Assembly: GCA_030867875.1 (NCBI GenBank)
Contig: JAOWCC010000019.1
Span: 36,251,976 to 36,315,975 of the forward strand
Direction of reading: 5' to 3'
From: Actinernus sp. WN-2022
Taxonomy: Eukaryota > Cnidaria > Anthozoa > Actiniaria > Actinernidae
DNA: 64,000 bases
A program made the translations under genes and the position numbers. The notes under the pieces were generated by a model that saw only the letters and a list, made by a program, of their open reading frames with translations, was not told the origin of the DNA and searched no databases. Of the stretch, positions 35,146 to 46,583 are shown one piece after another (the first letter of the stretch is position 1; each line of letters opens with the position of its first letter).

Positions 35146-35622
35146 CAGTTGAACCTCGATTATCCATAAATTTCAATAGGACATTTTCATTATGGCGTCA
35201 TTTTACTACAACTACCAGAATCCTTTTCAAATCCTTTTTCTTATTCAAATGTTCAATTCCTTTGAGAATTCCAAGACAATAGTCCAAATTAAAGGAACAA
35301 AAAAATCCGGGTAGAGAGTTCTGGTAGTTGTAGTATGTGACACCAACATGCAAACGTCCTATTGTCAGGACTTTTCCCTGTAGTCCCAATTTTTACAAGA
35401 ATATCTGAGTTCTGATCAAGAACATGAGTGGTGAAAACTGCAAGAAACCACACAAAAGTTTACAAGTATATTATCTGTTTGGCTTTAAAAACGCGGGCAG
35501 AAGACAAAGACAAGTGACTTATGTACATCCTCGTAGTAAACGACAGCACAAATAAATTTGCTTTAATAATTTATCTCGGATCTTTTTGAGTCCCAGGGAG
35601 TCCGGATAATGGCGAGGTTCTA
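35146..35622. mobile_element. pogo/Tigger-like MITE with a nested MITE
   Basis: The left end CAGTTGAACCTCGATTATCC, after a TA, matches the usual Tigger terminus. The right end GGATAATGGCGAGGTTCTA is its diverged inverse. Nested at 35174-35364 is another inverted repeat, from CAATAGGAC and ACTACAACTACCAGAA to CTGGTAGTTGTAGT and GTCCTATTG. Confidence 0.55.
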
Positions 35623-36079
35623 TTAAGCTTGTTTGGTCCGGATGCGAAGGCTTATTCAGTTCGCACACACAAAAGAAAGAGTGCATGTGAACTGAACGAG
35701 CTTGGGTAATAAAGTACTGATATAGCCTACCGTTCCACCCGTCACCAACGTGACGCTTGAATTGCCTTCGCTTGAGAACGTGCGCCGCATCAAAGTCGTG
35801 ACAAGCTTCTCCTCGATTTTTGATAGTGGCTCATTAATACATTAATAATATACTAAGAAAACTTATTTTTGTATTTATAAAAGGCATCGGCCAATCACCA
35901 TCGAGCTATCGTTTGGCACGGGTTGACTCCAGCACAGGTCCCACTTGAGTACTTTAATGTACATATCCAGGGTTGCGCGGCTGTAGATATTGGCCGGCAG
36001 AATATTCCGTTATCACCAACACACATCACAGCCGCTGAAGTCCTTGGCACGTCTATTAATGCTGTGTTGTGCATGATAT

Positions 36080-36460
36080 ATACTTAACTAGAGAACCCTT
36101 GAGGTTTAATAGGACACGCGGTGCACCGGTTATCGTGCAGGGGTCTATGGTGGTTTGGCATACTGGACAACTGAGTCGCTCTTTAAACCATGCGTGCAGG
36201 CAATGGTGGCAGAAATAGTGTTCGCATGGTGTCTGTACTGGACAGTTCATTGCTTCCTTGCAGATACTGCAGAACACGTCATTGTTGGGAGTAATGAATT
36301 GCTCAGCAGTGGGCATGTTGGGCACTATTTTTGGCGCTAGTGATGCGGGCCAAGAAGTTTCACATTGAACAGAGTGCCAGGTTTGAGTGCGAAGTTTCTT
36401 GCCTTCGCTGTTTCTTGGACGGCCCCTTCCTACTCATTCTGGTTATGTGTTTTCTTGTTT
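36080..36460 (-). CDS. RING-finger exon
   Basis: The frame is open from about 36460 (RGRPRNSEGKKLRT) through MPTAEQFITPNND into a RING finger. CSICKEAMNCPVQTPCEHYF then CHHCLHAWFKERLSCPVC gives all eight Cys/His zinc ligands. It continues APRVLLNLKGSLVKY; a donor at TTAA|GTATAT is possible. RING fingers commonly act as E3 ubiquitin ligases. The order of basic GRPR motif, RING, then a hydrophobic helix is reminiscent of RAG1-like N-termini in invertebrates, but that is only an analogy. Confidence 0.6.
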
Positions 36461-36605
36461 CGACAGACGGACTCCCGGTAGACTTGTACTTTCGGTGAAC
36501 GACTATAATTCTCGTCAAGGATGACTGAAACAAAAACCTGCGAAACCCAACAGCTAGCTTTCCAGTAAGGACTAAGCATAAGGGCTTTTTTGTTTATATG
36601 CATCA

Positions 36606-36884
36606 CTTTTTTACTTTTATTGTAAATGCTCTAATTGTTCGCTGGAACTGATCGTGAAGCCAGAGGAATGCCAATGTTGCATTGATGTCGACCGATGCAG
36701 AGAGAGAATGGAAGAAGCAGATCAGGATAACGAATGTATCACATCCCATCCAGGTTTTGCCGATGTATGCTTGAATAGATGGGTCCTTCAAATAGCGGGC
36801 ATTGGCCTAAAGACAAAAGCTAAAAAGTCCTACTCGACCATCAGAACTCAAAGGAATACGGCCGAATCAGAGCGAGTTCTATGA
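36606..36884 (+). CDS. P2X7 C-terminal-like zinc domain, first exon
   Basis: The plus-strand frame reads YCKCSNC, then EECQCCIDVDRC, ECITSHPGFADVCLNRWVLQ. These are the Cys clusters and conserved CITxHPxF-xxVCLNxxVL block of the cytoplasmic domain of P2X purinoceptor 7, a module found alone in many invertebrate proteins. The domain continues in the exon at 41046. The exact donor was not fixed; the frame reads on to a stop at 36882. The start lies divergent to the RING exon. Confidence 0.65.
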   Translation, partial: LFYFYCKCSNCSLELIVKPEECQCCIDVDRCRERMEEADQDNECITSHPGFADVCLNRWVLQIAGIGLKTKAKKSYSTIRTQRNTAESERVL

Positions 36885-36911
36885 AAAGAAAGCGGCTTTT
36901 GCTTTTCCTAT

Positions 36912-37235
36912 TGGGCTATTGCACTTAATATGCGTCGCCCCCTGTTGAGGACCAAGGAATTTTCCGGGGGTCACCAAAGAATTTTTCAAGGAATTTTTTG
37001 GGGATACCGTATAAATAGAGAGGAATTCTTTGGGGCACATATCAAATTTAGAGGAATTCTTTGGGGATAAAGTGAATATTTGGACAATTCCTCAGGGGTT
37101 GAAGTCAATTCTTCAAGGTAACACTACTTTCCACCATGGAATTCTTCAGGCGTTTTTAATTTCAGAGGAATTCTTCAGGGTACAACTCAAAATAAGGTAC
37201 TCAACAGGGGGGGGATTTGTTTTTGCAATAGCCCA
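36912..37235. mobile_element. MITE with internal GGAATTCTTTGGGG sub-repeats
   Basis: TGGGCTATTGCA and its inverse TGCAATAGCCCA bound 324 bp. Inside, GAATTCTTTGGGG or GAATTCTTCAGGG variants recur at roughly 40-50-bp intervals (37021, 37053, 37139, 37170). It lies in the intron of the P2X7-like gene. Confidence 0.65.
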
Positions 37236-37474
37236 TTCAACAATGTGCTTGCACTAAGAATTGCCACTGATAAATTATCTCAATTTGGGTCAGTCCTGTC
37301 ACCCAAGTTATATATATTTTATCAAGCTTGTTGAGGAAATGAAGTAGTTATTTATTTATATTTATATATGCAGTCATCAATGAAATACCAATATTTATCT
37401 CCTTACAAAAAAAAGGCTATATAGGGATTATTGACCAAGCAGGAAGTCCAGATGAGGGGATATTCCTTTTCTGT

Positions 37475-37516
37475 TTATACGAGGACCGAGACGTCAAGGT
37501 CCTCATATAAACAAAA
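37475..37516. repeat. Small hairpin
   Basis: TGTTTATACGAGGACC and GGTCCTCATATAAACA form a stem around GAGACGTCAA. Confidence 0.6.
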
Positions 37517-37860
37517 CATAGGCACCCAATGGTGAACTCGTGGATGTAGTGACGAAGTTAGTGGATTGCTAAGAAAAGCCTTCATCTGAAAAGTATATAT
37601 ACAACACTGGTCCATTATGCTTGGAATGAACAGGAGCCATGTAATCTTTAACTTTGTTGTTAGTAGTGAAGTTCATATTGCCATTTAACTTTCATGCTAT
37701 TTGGTGTAACAATGAGATGTACTGTTGATGATGTGACAACTTTCAGGATAGGTAATGAAAGTTACATGTACCTAGATATCATCCAAACTTCAGAGCTGAA
37801 ATAAAGCTTGCGCGCTCTTCAGAACAAATGAGATGACTGATCCATTTTAAAAACTGGTTG

Positions 37861-37992
37861 CAGGGGCCCGTTTCTCGAAAGACCCGATAACTTACCGGAT
37901 CCGGTAAAACCGTTAAAAATACTAAAAACGTATTGCTTACCGGGCCCGGTAAGTTATCAAGTTATCGGGGCTTTCGAGAAACGGGGCCCCTG
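37861..37992. mobile_element. 132-bp palindromic MITE (GGGCCCGTTTCTCGAAAG end)
   Basis: The ends CAGGGGCCCGTTTCTCGAAAG are inverse repeats, with inner complementary GATAACTTACCGG and CCGGTAAGTTATC. Confidence 0.75.
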
Positions 37993-38094
37993 GTCGTAGC
38001 TAGCAGGGAAACAAGCGGGGTATCTGCCCCACCCCGCCCCAAAAAAAATAACCTAGTGAAGAATAATAGAAACTTAAGATTAGAAAATACTTGC

Positions 38095-39530
38095 TTAAGG
38101 TTACCGGATACCTTCAGGGTGCGTTTCCAGTCTAAATTACGTAGCGCCTCGAGGAAACATCGTACATAAATCATCCATGTATCATTTTAAAGCTTATAAA
38201 ATTGGCTACAAGAATACATAAAAAGTTTTGAGTTCTTTGAAAATCTCGAATTTTCCGCGATCCCGTTTCTCCGATCTAGTAAGATGGCTTTCAGAAAATA
38301 TTTTAAAGTTTTAAAATCTGTTTCCTTTGTCGCATTTCAAAATTCGATTTAGTTCAAAAGTTATCATGCTCTTCGTGAAAAGGCGAAAACATAGTCCGAG
38401 TAGATATGCGAGAAACGCCGGCAAGAGCTCTCTTTTTATAATTTCCCAATTCCCCGACAAGTTTTGCAGCTGCGATATCAATTGACTTTTTGTGAAAATT
38501 TCACACAAATTGAATAAATTTCTCTTGAGTGGGAGCTGTTTTAAAACTCTATTTTGGTTGAAAATCGAAAGCGTAGAAAATAGCACTTCAAAAAATTTAG
38601 CCATCCGTCGTGCGTGAATCTGAAGCCCCGCCTCTCCAACAATTAGCGAGCTCTTGGCCAGTCATTTCTTATCACAGTTCAACTATCTGTCAAGATTTCC
38701 CGCCAATGTCGATTTCCGATCAAAGCTACGCGCCGCATCGAGAAAATGTTAATATAGCCGGTTGTTCTAGTTCTCTTGTGTGACTTAAAAAATGGGAAAG
38801 ACAAAAAGACCTCAAGGGACAAAGCCAAGGTGAACACCTAGAGACGCCTTGAATGTCAGCATAGTTAGTAGAGGAGACAGCGATTTGCAGACGCCTGAAA
38901 CAGCGCGGCAATCGTTTCAAGCGATTCAGAGTCACCGTCAGACTTTACGTTTCCATCTAAGCTTTCTTGGCCCGGGTTTCTTGGAAACAAATATTCTCTC
39001 GGCCGGCTCCTATCAGTATCTATTTATGTTCAGATGTGGACCACTCGGCACTCTGTCTAAAAGTGAAAATACGAACCCTTGTCGGGTTTTGCGAGGACTT
39101 CTATTTAGCTATTTGGCTCGTAGTCGTATGCATTGTTTGGCCTTGTTTTGCTTTTCTTTTTTCTTTGTTTTCCAAGCTAAGGGTATCCTGCTTGCTTTTT
39201 GGAAGATAAGGCCAACAACCGATGGAATTATGGAATCGTGTGTGGAAAAACGTTTCTCAATAAACGTAAACATGAATTTAATATGCGCTAGCCTTTCCCC
39301 ACACCGTCGTTACGGGCGAGTGAGCACTTGTCATGTGTTTATTGATCTGCTGTCAATCAAACACAACATTTTACTTCCGGTTAAAAACTTCCTTTTGGTA
39401 TTTCTCCGTTAATATAATTTTTTTTTTGAACGGAGCTTTTGGTATATGATAAACTACTGCTAAAACTACATTTATGTGCTAAAAATTTTGTTTCCATCTT
39501 TTTCGTTTTGAAGGTATCCGGTAACCTTAA
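38095..39530. mobile_element. 1.4-kb TTAA-flanked inverted-repeat element
   Basis: TTAA at 38095-38098 and 39527-39530 bound inverse ends GGTTACCGGATACCTTCA. The interior has no recognisable transposase; the 187-residue plus-strand frame at 38849 shows no motif. The TTAA duplication suits a Kolobok- or piggyBac-type non-autonomous element. Confidence 0.65.
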
Positions 39531-39666
39531 CCATTTGTGGAGTTTTACATACGTTTTACGCATGCAACCTATCTGAAATAGCTGAAAATGGCATTTCAGA
39601 GCTTCTATATTTCAAAATTATAAAAAAAAAACTATATGTTCGTTCCTGGGCCATTCCCCGAGTTGG

Positions 39667-39830
39667 CAGAACGCCCAGTAAAATATAAACTGATCGACAT
39701 CTTGAAATTGTAACACCTAATTACAGTGAGAAAGGTCTCATTTCGTTGGTAGAAGGCCCAGTAAAATATAAAGTGATCGACATCTTAGAATTACCGTGGG
39801 AAAGGTCTCATTTCATTGACGGTGATCTTA
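39667..39830. repeat. Two-copy tandem repeat, about 83 bp
   Basis: GCCCAGTAAAATATAAA-TGATCGACATCTT starts at 39673 and 39756; each copy ends in GAAAGGTCTCATTTC. Confidence 0.8.
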
Positions 39831-41045
39831 CACGTGTGTAGTTCGGATCGGAATGATCTCGGAAAGCAACCATAAAATTTCACGAACAACACACACTCGA
39901 TCAAATACTTGTAAATAAGAGTAAACAGATTCTAATTCTACTTTAGAATTGAGGTACAATTTTAAACTATACATTTATATTTCTGATTTATTACACTCAC
40001 CAGTATTTTATTTTGCCTTCGATACTCATCCCCTTCAAGAACTGTTCAACGCCCGGGAAACCAAACCTTTTGTGCAATACAGAACCTTGTAAACAAGTCC
40101 ATCATTTCATAAAGTTGATTTTTCTGCCATCACAGTGTGTAGTCTCCGTGTAAAACACTTCTGCAGCTCCGAATGCCACTCACCCGACAGCTCACAGTGC
40201 CTCAAACTCGTCCCCGAGGCTTCCTCGCTCGTATTCCGAACAGCATACGATTTGATATTGATTGATTTTTTGCTAACGGCTAGCTAGCCATCATTCGCCC
40301 ACCTCACGCAAAAACTCGTTCCTGCGCATGCGCGCATCCACGAGTTAAAAAGGAACAAGAGCAATATTCCCCCCATCTGGACCAAGCAAACTTGGTCAAT
40401 GAGGTGTTTATTATATGTCAATGATGAAGTTCATTTTTCTATGGCATAGCCGTGAGAGGTCCAGATGAATGTGGACGAGGTCTAGTCTGGACATATACAT
40501 GTAAGCAACCAATCAGATTGCAGGATTGGACTTCATCTGGACCACTTGCACCACTTGTCATAATAAAAGATGTTATTTCAGAGTGTTGCTATGATTGCAG
40601 CTTATTTGAATAAAAACAATGATTTTAAATTGTTTGATATTTCATTGATAATTAATAAACAGTCAGATTCATTTTGAAGTGCCATAATTACTTGAATAAA
40701 CACCAGCCTTGTATTAAAATAAACAGCCCTGCGAAAGACTTGCTGCCACAAGAGAGGACAACATTATTTGATTAATAAATGCCCCTTCGAAGAGCCAAAG
40801 TTTTTAATAAAAGCCTGTTTGTTTTCAACTTGTACAAGTGTGGTTGTCAAGGAGTACAGAAACCAATGCACATACTTTGATGTTGTATTTTGATATACAC
40901 ATTTCTGCAAACAGCTCTCTGCCAATGGCAAGCACTATTTTTGGTCACATGTGTGATCAATACTTTTATTCTTTGTAAAACTTATTACAGTAGTTTCATT
41001 TCAAGTTACTCTAGATTTCTTATGCTTTAAATTGATTATTTTTAG
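39831..41045. other. Intronic/non-coding interval
   Basis: No gene seen. Lies between the two P2X7-like exons. Confidence 0.5.
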
Positions 41046-41361
41046 ATTCCTGAGATCAGTTGCCTATAGACAATTTGTCAGACTAGTTTGGGAATATATT
41101 GGAGCTTCAAACAGACTTCCACTACCCAACTGTGTTTACAACAGTATCCGTGCTGCCTTCCCAAATGATGCAGAGGAATACCAAGGATATGAGGAGGAGG
41201 ACGAGGATGAGCAAGATAACTTTAAAAACTATTTGTTGTGGAGACCCCAAAAAGTGTACGTGTACATCATAATTTTATCCATATGTAATATGTTTTTTGT
41301 TTTCAAATTAGCTGGTGATTTTGTTAATAATATTCAAGTACTGCTTTCATTAATAAATTAG
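41046..41361 (+). CDS. P2X7 C-terminal-like zinc domain, second exon
   Basis: After ATTATTTTTAG the frame reads FLRSVAYRQFVRLVWEYIG, NRLPLPNCVYNSIRAAFPN, then YQGYEEEDEDEQ. This fits the second half of the P2X7 cytoplasmic module (AYRxFxxxxWxxLGxxxRxxxPxCxxxxIRxxFP-xxYxGY) and completes the exon at 36.6 kb. The frame continues through RPQKVYVY and a hydrophobic stretch to a stop at 41359, possibly read-through into 3' sequence. The stop is only about 80 bp from the end of the convergent THAP gene. Confidence 0.65.
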
Positions 41362-41439
41362 GCTTTCAATAAAACAAAACAATATATACATTTGTATCTA
41401 CATCTTGATCAACTGTGTGGTGCTGCCATAGAACAATGT

Positions 41440-41579
41440 CTAAGATGCAGTAGTTGTTGAGCATTGCCCTTTTTTGTGTCCTTTCCTCGGGTTCCCACAC
41501 TTCTTACACACTGGTGACTTTCGAATGCGAGTACTGGTGTTTGATGTTGTGGGCTGAAGCAATGCCTGATACTCAGCAT
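41440..41579 (-). CDS. Last exon of the THAP/Kolobok-like gene, Cys-His knuckle
   Basis: The acceptor TTTTCCTCAG joins the previous exon in phase 1. The frame reads EYQALLQPTTSNTSTRIRKS then VCKKCGNPRKGHKKGQC, a C-x2-C-x6-H-x4-C knuckle, and stops at 41440-41442. Such basic knuckles end several transposase families and could bind nucleic acid. Confidence 0.6.
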
Positions 41580-41783
41580 CTGAGGAAAAAAATGCTCTAT
41601 ATGTACAGTGTAATAATTAAGTAGATTACACATTAACATAACTAAAATGAATAAAAAATTTTTTACAGCACTGTCATCATTTTGATCCATTGTAGTTATT
41701 ACAAATCAAGGCCAGGCTGCAGAATACACTAAATCTTCACAATATCACTTGAAAATCTTTTCAAAGCTGTGCTAAGTTATCCG

Positions 41784-42255
41784 TTAAAGTGCCACTATGA
41801 TCAAAACAAACTTTTCCTGTTCTCTTCAGAATACAAAAGCAAAAGCACTCATTATATCAAATCTTAAGTTAAAATTCCTATTAGAAGTACAATTATTATT
41901 TCAGCTGTAATTTCTAACTCTAACCGTCCGCCATTACTCTCAAACAGTTAAGGAAGGAACCATTTATAATGTAACTACTTTTATAAGCCAGAGGAAAGTG
42001 TATTTTTTATTTATAGAAATATCTACGGAGACTGTTCACAAAGTTTAAACTGTAAAAATTGTGTTCCAGCCACCGTAATCTGTAGCTGTTTATCGGGTGA
42101 CGTCATCTTCTCCACCGCTAAAAAAGGATCGCTGGAACCAAACTGAGTGATGGTGGACGGACGGATCTGAAAATTGCAGTTAAAATAATTGCACTTCTAA
42201 TAGGAATTTTTGAGTATTTAGTGCTTTTTTCATATTCTGATCAGTGGCAATTTAA
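41784..42255. mobile_element. TTAA-flanked MITE, relative of 6247-8151
   Basis: TTAA at 41784-41787 and 42252-42255. The ends AGTGCCACTATGATCA and TGATCAGTGGCAAT are inverse, and the arm blocks AAAATTCCTATTAGAAGT and ACTTCTAATAGGAATTTT are complementary. The end sequence AGTGCCACTATGA and CGTCCGCCATTACTC are shared with the element at 6247. It sits in an intron of the THAP gene. Confidence 0.75.
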
Positions 42256-42479
42256 GTGCAGATGCATTTAGCTACCGGTATGTCCTAGGAATGAATTGGT
42301 GTCATAAATGACAAGGGTTTTGATATTGTATATTTGTGGTTAGGTTTTTAGAAGGTTTGTTTGAAATTTTGAGTACATGTAGATGAATTACATGTGTATT
42401 ATAAACCAAAATGTGGGGTATTCTGCAATCACTCATACTTTTCACATATTACACCATAACATTGTAGCTGCCCGGATAC

Positions 42480-42677
42480 CTGAGCATGTTGGAGGGCATA
42501 TAGCTGTCTCTTTTCCCTTCCTGGATTTATATTTATTTGTGGCAGCATCTTTAGTTTCCTTTTCTGGTAGCATTCTGTGTAATGGCTCTGGAACACTCTC
42601 ATTTAGCTCATCCTCTAAAGCTTGTAAATTATCTCTAGATGACGTTACCAGCATTTCATAAATTTCAGAAACATAAT
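42480..42677 (-). CDS. THAP/Kolobok-like gene exon
   Basis: Bounded by TTTCTTTTTCAG and ATGCTCAG|GTATCC. The frame reads YVSEIYEMLVTSSRDNLQAL, ELNESVPEPLHRMLPEKE, and a basic stretch NKYKSRKGKETAICPPT. Phases match on both sides. Confidence 0.6.
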
Positions 42678-42831
42678 CTGAAAAAGAAAAAAAGAAAAGG
42701 TTTTTGTTTTGTTTGCTATGTGCAATAATTACTTTTATGACAGGTATTTTAAGTTTGATGCTGAGGAACATACATGTATAAAATGTTTATATAGTTTCAA
42801 AAGTGATACAAAAAAATAAAAGGAAACATAC

Positions 42832-42980
42832 CATAATTTTGCACGACTTTTACCTCCCTCACAGGTGCATCTCCCTCCTTGAATTTCGGGTATGTAACCT
42901 TCAGCTTTGGGTTGCACTGAGCCTCACATTTTGACTCTCGTCTGAGGTTATAATTAAAATGAAGGGCAGAAAGTATAGTC
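42832..42980 (-). CDS. THAP/Kolobok-like gene exon
   Basis: Bounded by ATTTTTCAG and AATTATG|GTATGT. The frame reads TILSALHFNYNLRRESKCEA, KLKVTYPKFKEGDAPVRE. The exon enters in phase 2 from 48322 across a 5.3-kb intron that holds the TTAA element at 43104-48008. Confidence 0.65.
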
Positions 42981-44756
42981 CTGAAAAATATAATATCCTA
43001 CTTAATTAACATCTATGATACAGTGTACAGTGTACAGTCTGTAACAATAGGCAAATAAATTATCTGCTGACGTCATTGTTTACATTTTTGCCTTATTAGC
43101 ATATTAAGAGAGGGTCCATGTGAAAACCATGCAGACGAGTCTACAGTGCACCTCTCCGATTTCCTTTAAACTTGGCACACATTTATATCTTAACTAGCTA
43201 ATGTCCCATGTGAAATAGTTTGGCTGAAATGTAAAAGGCCTTTGAGATATGACAATCAAACTGTTTGACCCCCTGAAATGCTCAAAATCAGAGCAAAATA
43301 TACCTTATGTTGTAACATGTCGCAATCGCAAATGATTTTAAGTAGAAAGATAATATTTTTACCTGCTTTAGTACTAAGTCCCGTCAGTATATTAAAACCA
43401 AAATAAACTAATTTTATTTATATTTTGTCGCTTCTGTCGAATTTTTATTTAACGCTACTTTAATAGGTCTTTTTAAAACCCGATAAATGCTGTCTGGCAA
43501 TGGCCGTTTGCAGAGTTGCGGCCTTCTTTTCTTTGAATTTAGAAATATTCCTAGATTGACTTACAATAGATCTTTGCATCTGGTAAAAAAAATCTCTGTA
43601 AAGTTAATGCTGGGTTAGAGATTACGCACTCTCAAAATCCGCAATGTTCAGTTATTAAACAAACGACGATATGGCGACACGGCGATTTTTTTCCGATTAA
43701 AATCGAAAATACGGTGAACTTCACAGATTTTCTGCCAATAATTGCTTTAAGAATTCGAATGCACATTCATTTTCAATATTATTTTAGTTTTGAAGGGTGA
43801 CCAAGTCCATCACCCGATATGCAGATGTCTAAAGTGACTGAATTATTGTCGAGTTTGACGGAGTCAAAGCTGAAAAATAGGTACTCATAGTTTATGGCAG
43901 TATCTTCGTTTAAAATTGTTTGATTGGATCAAAGACAATGAATTTTCTTTGAATATGATATATAGAGGATTTCAAACTACGCTACGCTTTAAATACAGCT
44001 TCTAATCCGGCGAGTCACTCTGAATTTTGCGAGCCTCTGTAGCGGAGTGAATGAGTGACAAGTAGAAATGCACGTACAGTCGTATTTAGGTTCTTCAGCC
44101 GATTCTCTATTCAAGTTTTTAGTTTTTATTCTGTAAAGAAACGATGTTTTCTTTTCATAATAAAAAAAAACCTAATGGTTTCGTTTTCTTGGAAGCCCTT
44201 TATTATATGCTCATCGAATAGTTGGCCAAGTTAGAACCGTTTAGATTCATCAACGGGAAGCCATTCTGATGTCGTTACTACCTTGTTACGGACTCAATTT
44301 GTTTCAATCTTGTGCATAATATTCTGTTCGTTCCGTTGAAATACCAAAATGTGTGTATAATCCATGAAATCAAATGTGGCATCACCGAAATAGATGAAAT
44401 CACTTCAGTGATATAATGATATCTCAAGAATTGCGTGACAGGAACTGCGTGTAACGTCTGCACGTGTATTTCCCGCCCTATCCACGAGATGGATTTGGAC
44501 TTGATCAAGTGCTCATTTTGTGTATATTCAACGAGGGAATGTGGCATATCTTCTCGGCGTTACCAGGGAAAAACAACTATATTACCGTTGAAGGCATGTC
44601 CCGACCCCCTTACTAAGAATTGTATGAAATGCCTTGGCACTTGGCGCGGATGTTGTTGATGGCGCGTGTCAAGTAAAATTATCATAAAATCTATAAATAT
44701 TTTCACCTGTACTGTACTGTCTAGACAGGGTATTTTATTCATTTTTGATTTTAGGT

Positions 44757-44857
44757 AATGCACTAGTCAAAGTAACCCCCCCCCCCCCCCCCCCCCTCCT
44801 CCCCCAACCCGGGACAGGGTGGGAGGGGGAGGTGGGGGTTGATTTAGACTAGTGCAT
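44757..44857. mobile_element. 101-bp MITE with poly-C core
   Basis: ATGCACTAGTC and its inverse GACTAGTGCAT bound a run of over 20 C and a G-rich partner arm (GGGAGGGGGAGGTGGGGGTT). The arms can pair through most of the length. Confidence 0.7.
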
Positions 44858-45857
44858 AATGGCTCACTCTCTGCTTAAAGCTGCCTGTGATACACTTGTA
44901 TGCGATTTGTTACTGTCGTCCTCGTATCTCTCTATAGCGGAGCTCGTTGCATAAAAAACAAAGAAAATCAATATGGAAAACAAAAGATAAAAGAACAACC
45001 CACACAAGTGAAAAAAAAATCACGCCGCGAGCCTCGCCCGCTCGCAGACGTAAAGGTCGTAAAGGTCGGTCCTGATATCCTGTTCCCCGCGGACACCGGA
45101 CATCCTACAGCTGAGAAACTACAACCTCGTACACAAAGAATAACGTATTTCTTTACAGTTTTAAGGTAATAGACCAGTTCGCGGTTTATTATAATTCCGA
45201 CATTTTGAAAGGGTTGTAAACATGGCGCGAAATACAGTGTTTGTATGGGAATCCGATGACAAATAAAATCCGTAAAATCGAATTTCTGAAATATTCTTCA
45301 GATACAAACTTAAGATACCAGGTAAAAGATTAATTGATCGAAATTTGAGGTATGTAGCTGTGCTGGGAAGCATGCAATCGTGGATTTAGTTTTCCATACA
45401 TTTGTCTGTAAAAACGAGTCAAAGTCCGCGGGAAAATTTGCGCAAAAAAAATCAATCTTCCAGAAAGGAAAACATTTTTCTGAAGCATTTCAAAGACATT
45501 TTTTTGTTTCGATGAGGCAAAATTTGCTTCCGCAACAATGTTTTCACATTGGCTATGGAGGAAAACAATGTTTACTAGGCTCCAGTGACACACAGCATAT
45601 GTGTTTCTTAGCAACACAAATCCAGACCCCACCGGCAAGACAATTTGACACAGTGCGCATTCGTTAGTTTTTTTTCGGCAACAACGTTTCCTCGTATATC
45701 CACCCGTGCAGCAAAACATTTGTATGCTTCCTGCTCGTTCAATTAGCCACCCAGGCAACATTAAGAGAAACAGAGAAGCGCAGTGTTCGCGCCTACGCCT
45801 TTTCGATCCCTCGTGCCTCGATCGGATGATCACGTAAAATGGCGGTCCCGTCTCACG

Positions 45858-45941
45858 CAATCTCGTTCTCATAACCCGCGATCTTTTGGCCAGTATCTTG
45901 GCGCTGGTCAAATGATCGCGGGCTCTGGGAACGAGATTGCA
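45858..45941. mobile_element. 84-bp palindromic MITE with 7-bp target duplication
   Basis: CAATCTCGTTCTCATAACCCGCGATC and its inverse GATCGCGGGCTCTGGGAACGAGATTG. TCTCACG is repeated at 45851-45857 and 45942-45948. Confidence 0.6.
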
Positions 45942-46123
45942 TCTCACGACGCTCGTATTCATCAGCAGCTGTGTATCACAGGACGCTAAGGAACCACTTT
46001 GGACGTTAAACAAATATCTGGCAGTGACCACCCTCAGTGCTTGTTGGTCAGCCGCATTAATGGGAAGATAACTAACATAACTACTCATGCTTGTAAACTG
46101 CGTGGCTTACCGTGTGTCTGAAC

Positions 46124-46166
46124 TAGCCTCCTCCGCAGGCAGATGAGATGCCTGCGGAGGAGGCTA
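46124..46166. mobile_element. 43-bp perfect palindromic MITE with 9-bp target duplication
   Basis: TAGCCTCCTCCGCAGGC and its exact inverse enclose a 9-nt loop (AGATGAGAT). TGTCTGAAC is repeated exactly at 46115-46123 and 46167-46175. It shares the TAGCCT end and duplication size with the 73-bp element at 5489 and the MULE at 15837. Confidence 0.8.
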
Positions 46167-46389
46167 TGTCTGAACAAGCGCCCCGCACATACATGTATAT
46201 GTAAATCCAGCGTAATTCAGGTCTGGATAAAGTCTGTCACGATCCACACAATATGTTTCATCGTTCACCCAGATGTTTTCTGAACCCTTTTCTAAGATAG
46301 TTTGTAGCAATAGCAACATACGTCAGACATTTCTGAACTTCGCTTTCCAGGATGGCACTGCGCTCCAGTTCGGCACCGACACAGCTGAT

Positions 46390-46583
46390 TTGGCCATCCC
46401 AATAAAATGCAAATACGTAGAGAGCTAGGAAAAGAGGTGTACTTGAAAGTATGTTCTTCAATATATTTTTTTAAACTTTTCCCAAAAATTGGGTCAATGT
46501 CAAGCTTTGTATTTTTGTTAACTTTTCCCAAAAAAATTGGGTCGGTCTGGCGATTGGAAACGGAACATTTTATTGGGATGGCC
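46390..46583. mobile_element. Inverted-repeat element, about 190 bp
   Basis: TTGGCCATCCCAATAAAATG at 46390 and CATTTTATTGGGATGGCC at 46566. AACTTTTCCCAAAAA-TTGGGTC occurs twice between them. Confidence 0.6.

Noticed and set aside
38849..39412. 187-residue plus-strand ORF
   Set aside because: No motif, and it lies inside a TTAA-flanked inverted-repeat element; composition is non-coding.
44778..44800. Poly-C/poly-G runs as regulatory G-quadruplexes
   Set aside because: They are within MITE cores or simple tracts; no positional relation to a promoter was seen.
45330..46088. 252-residue minus-strand ORF
   Set aside because: It crosses two palindromic MITEs and has no recognised motif; most likely chance.
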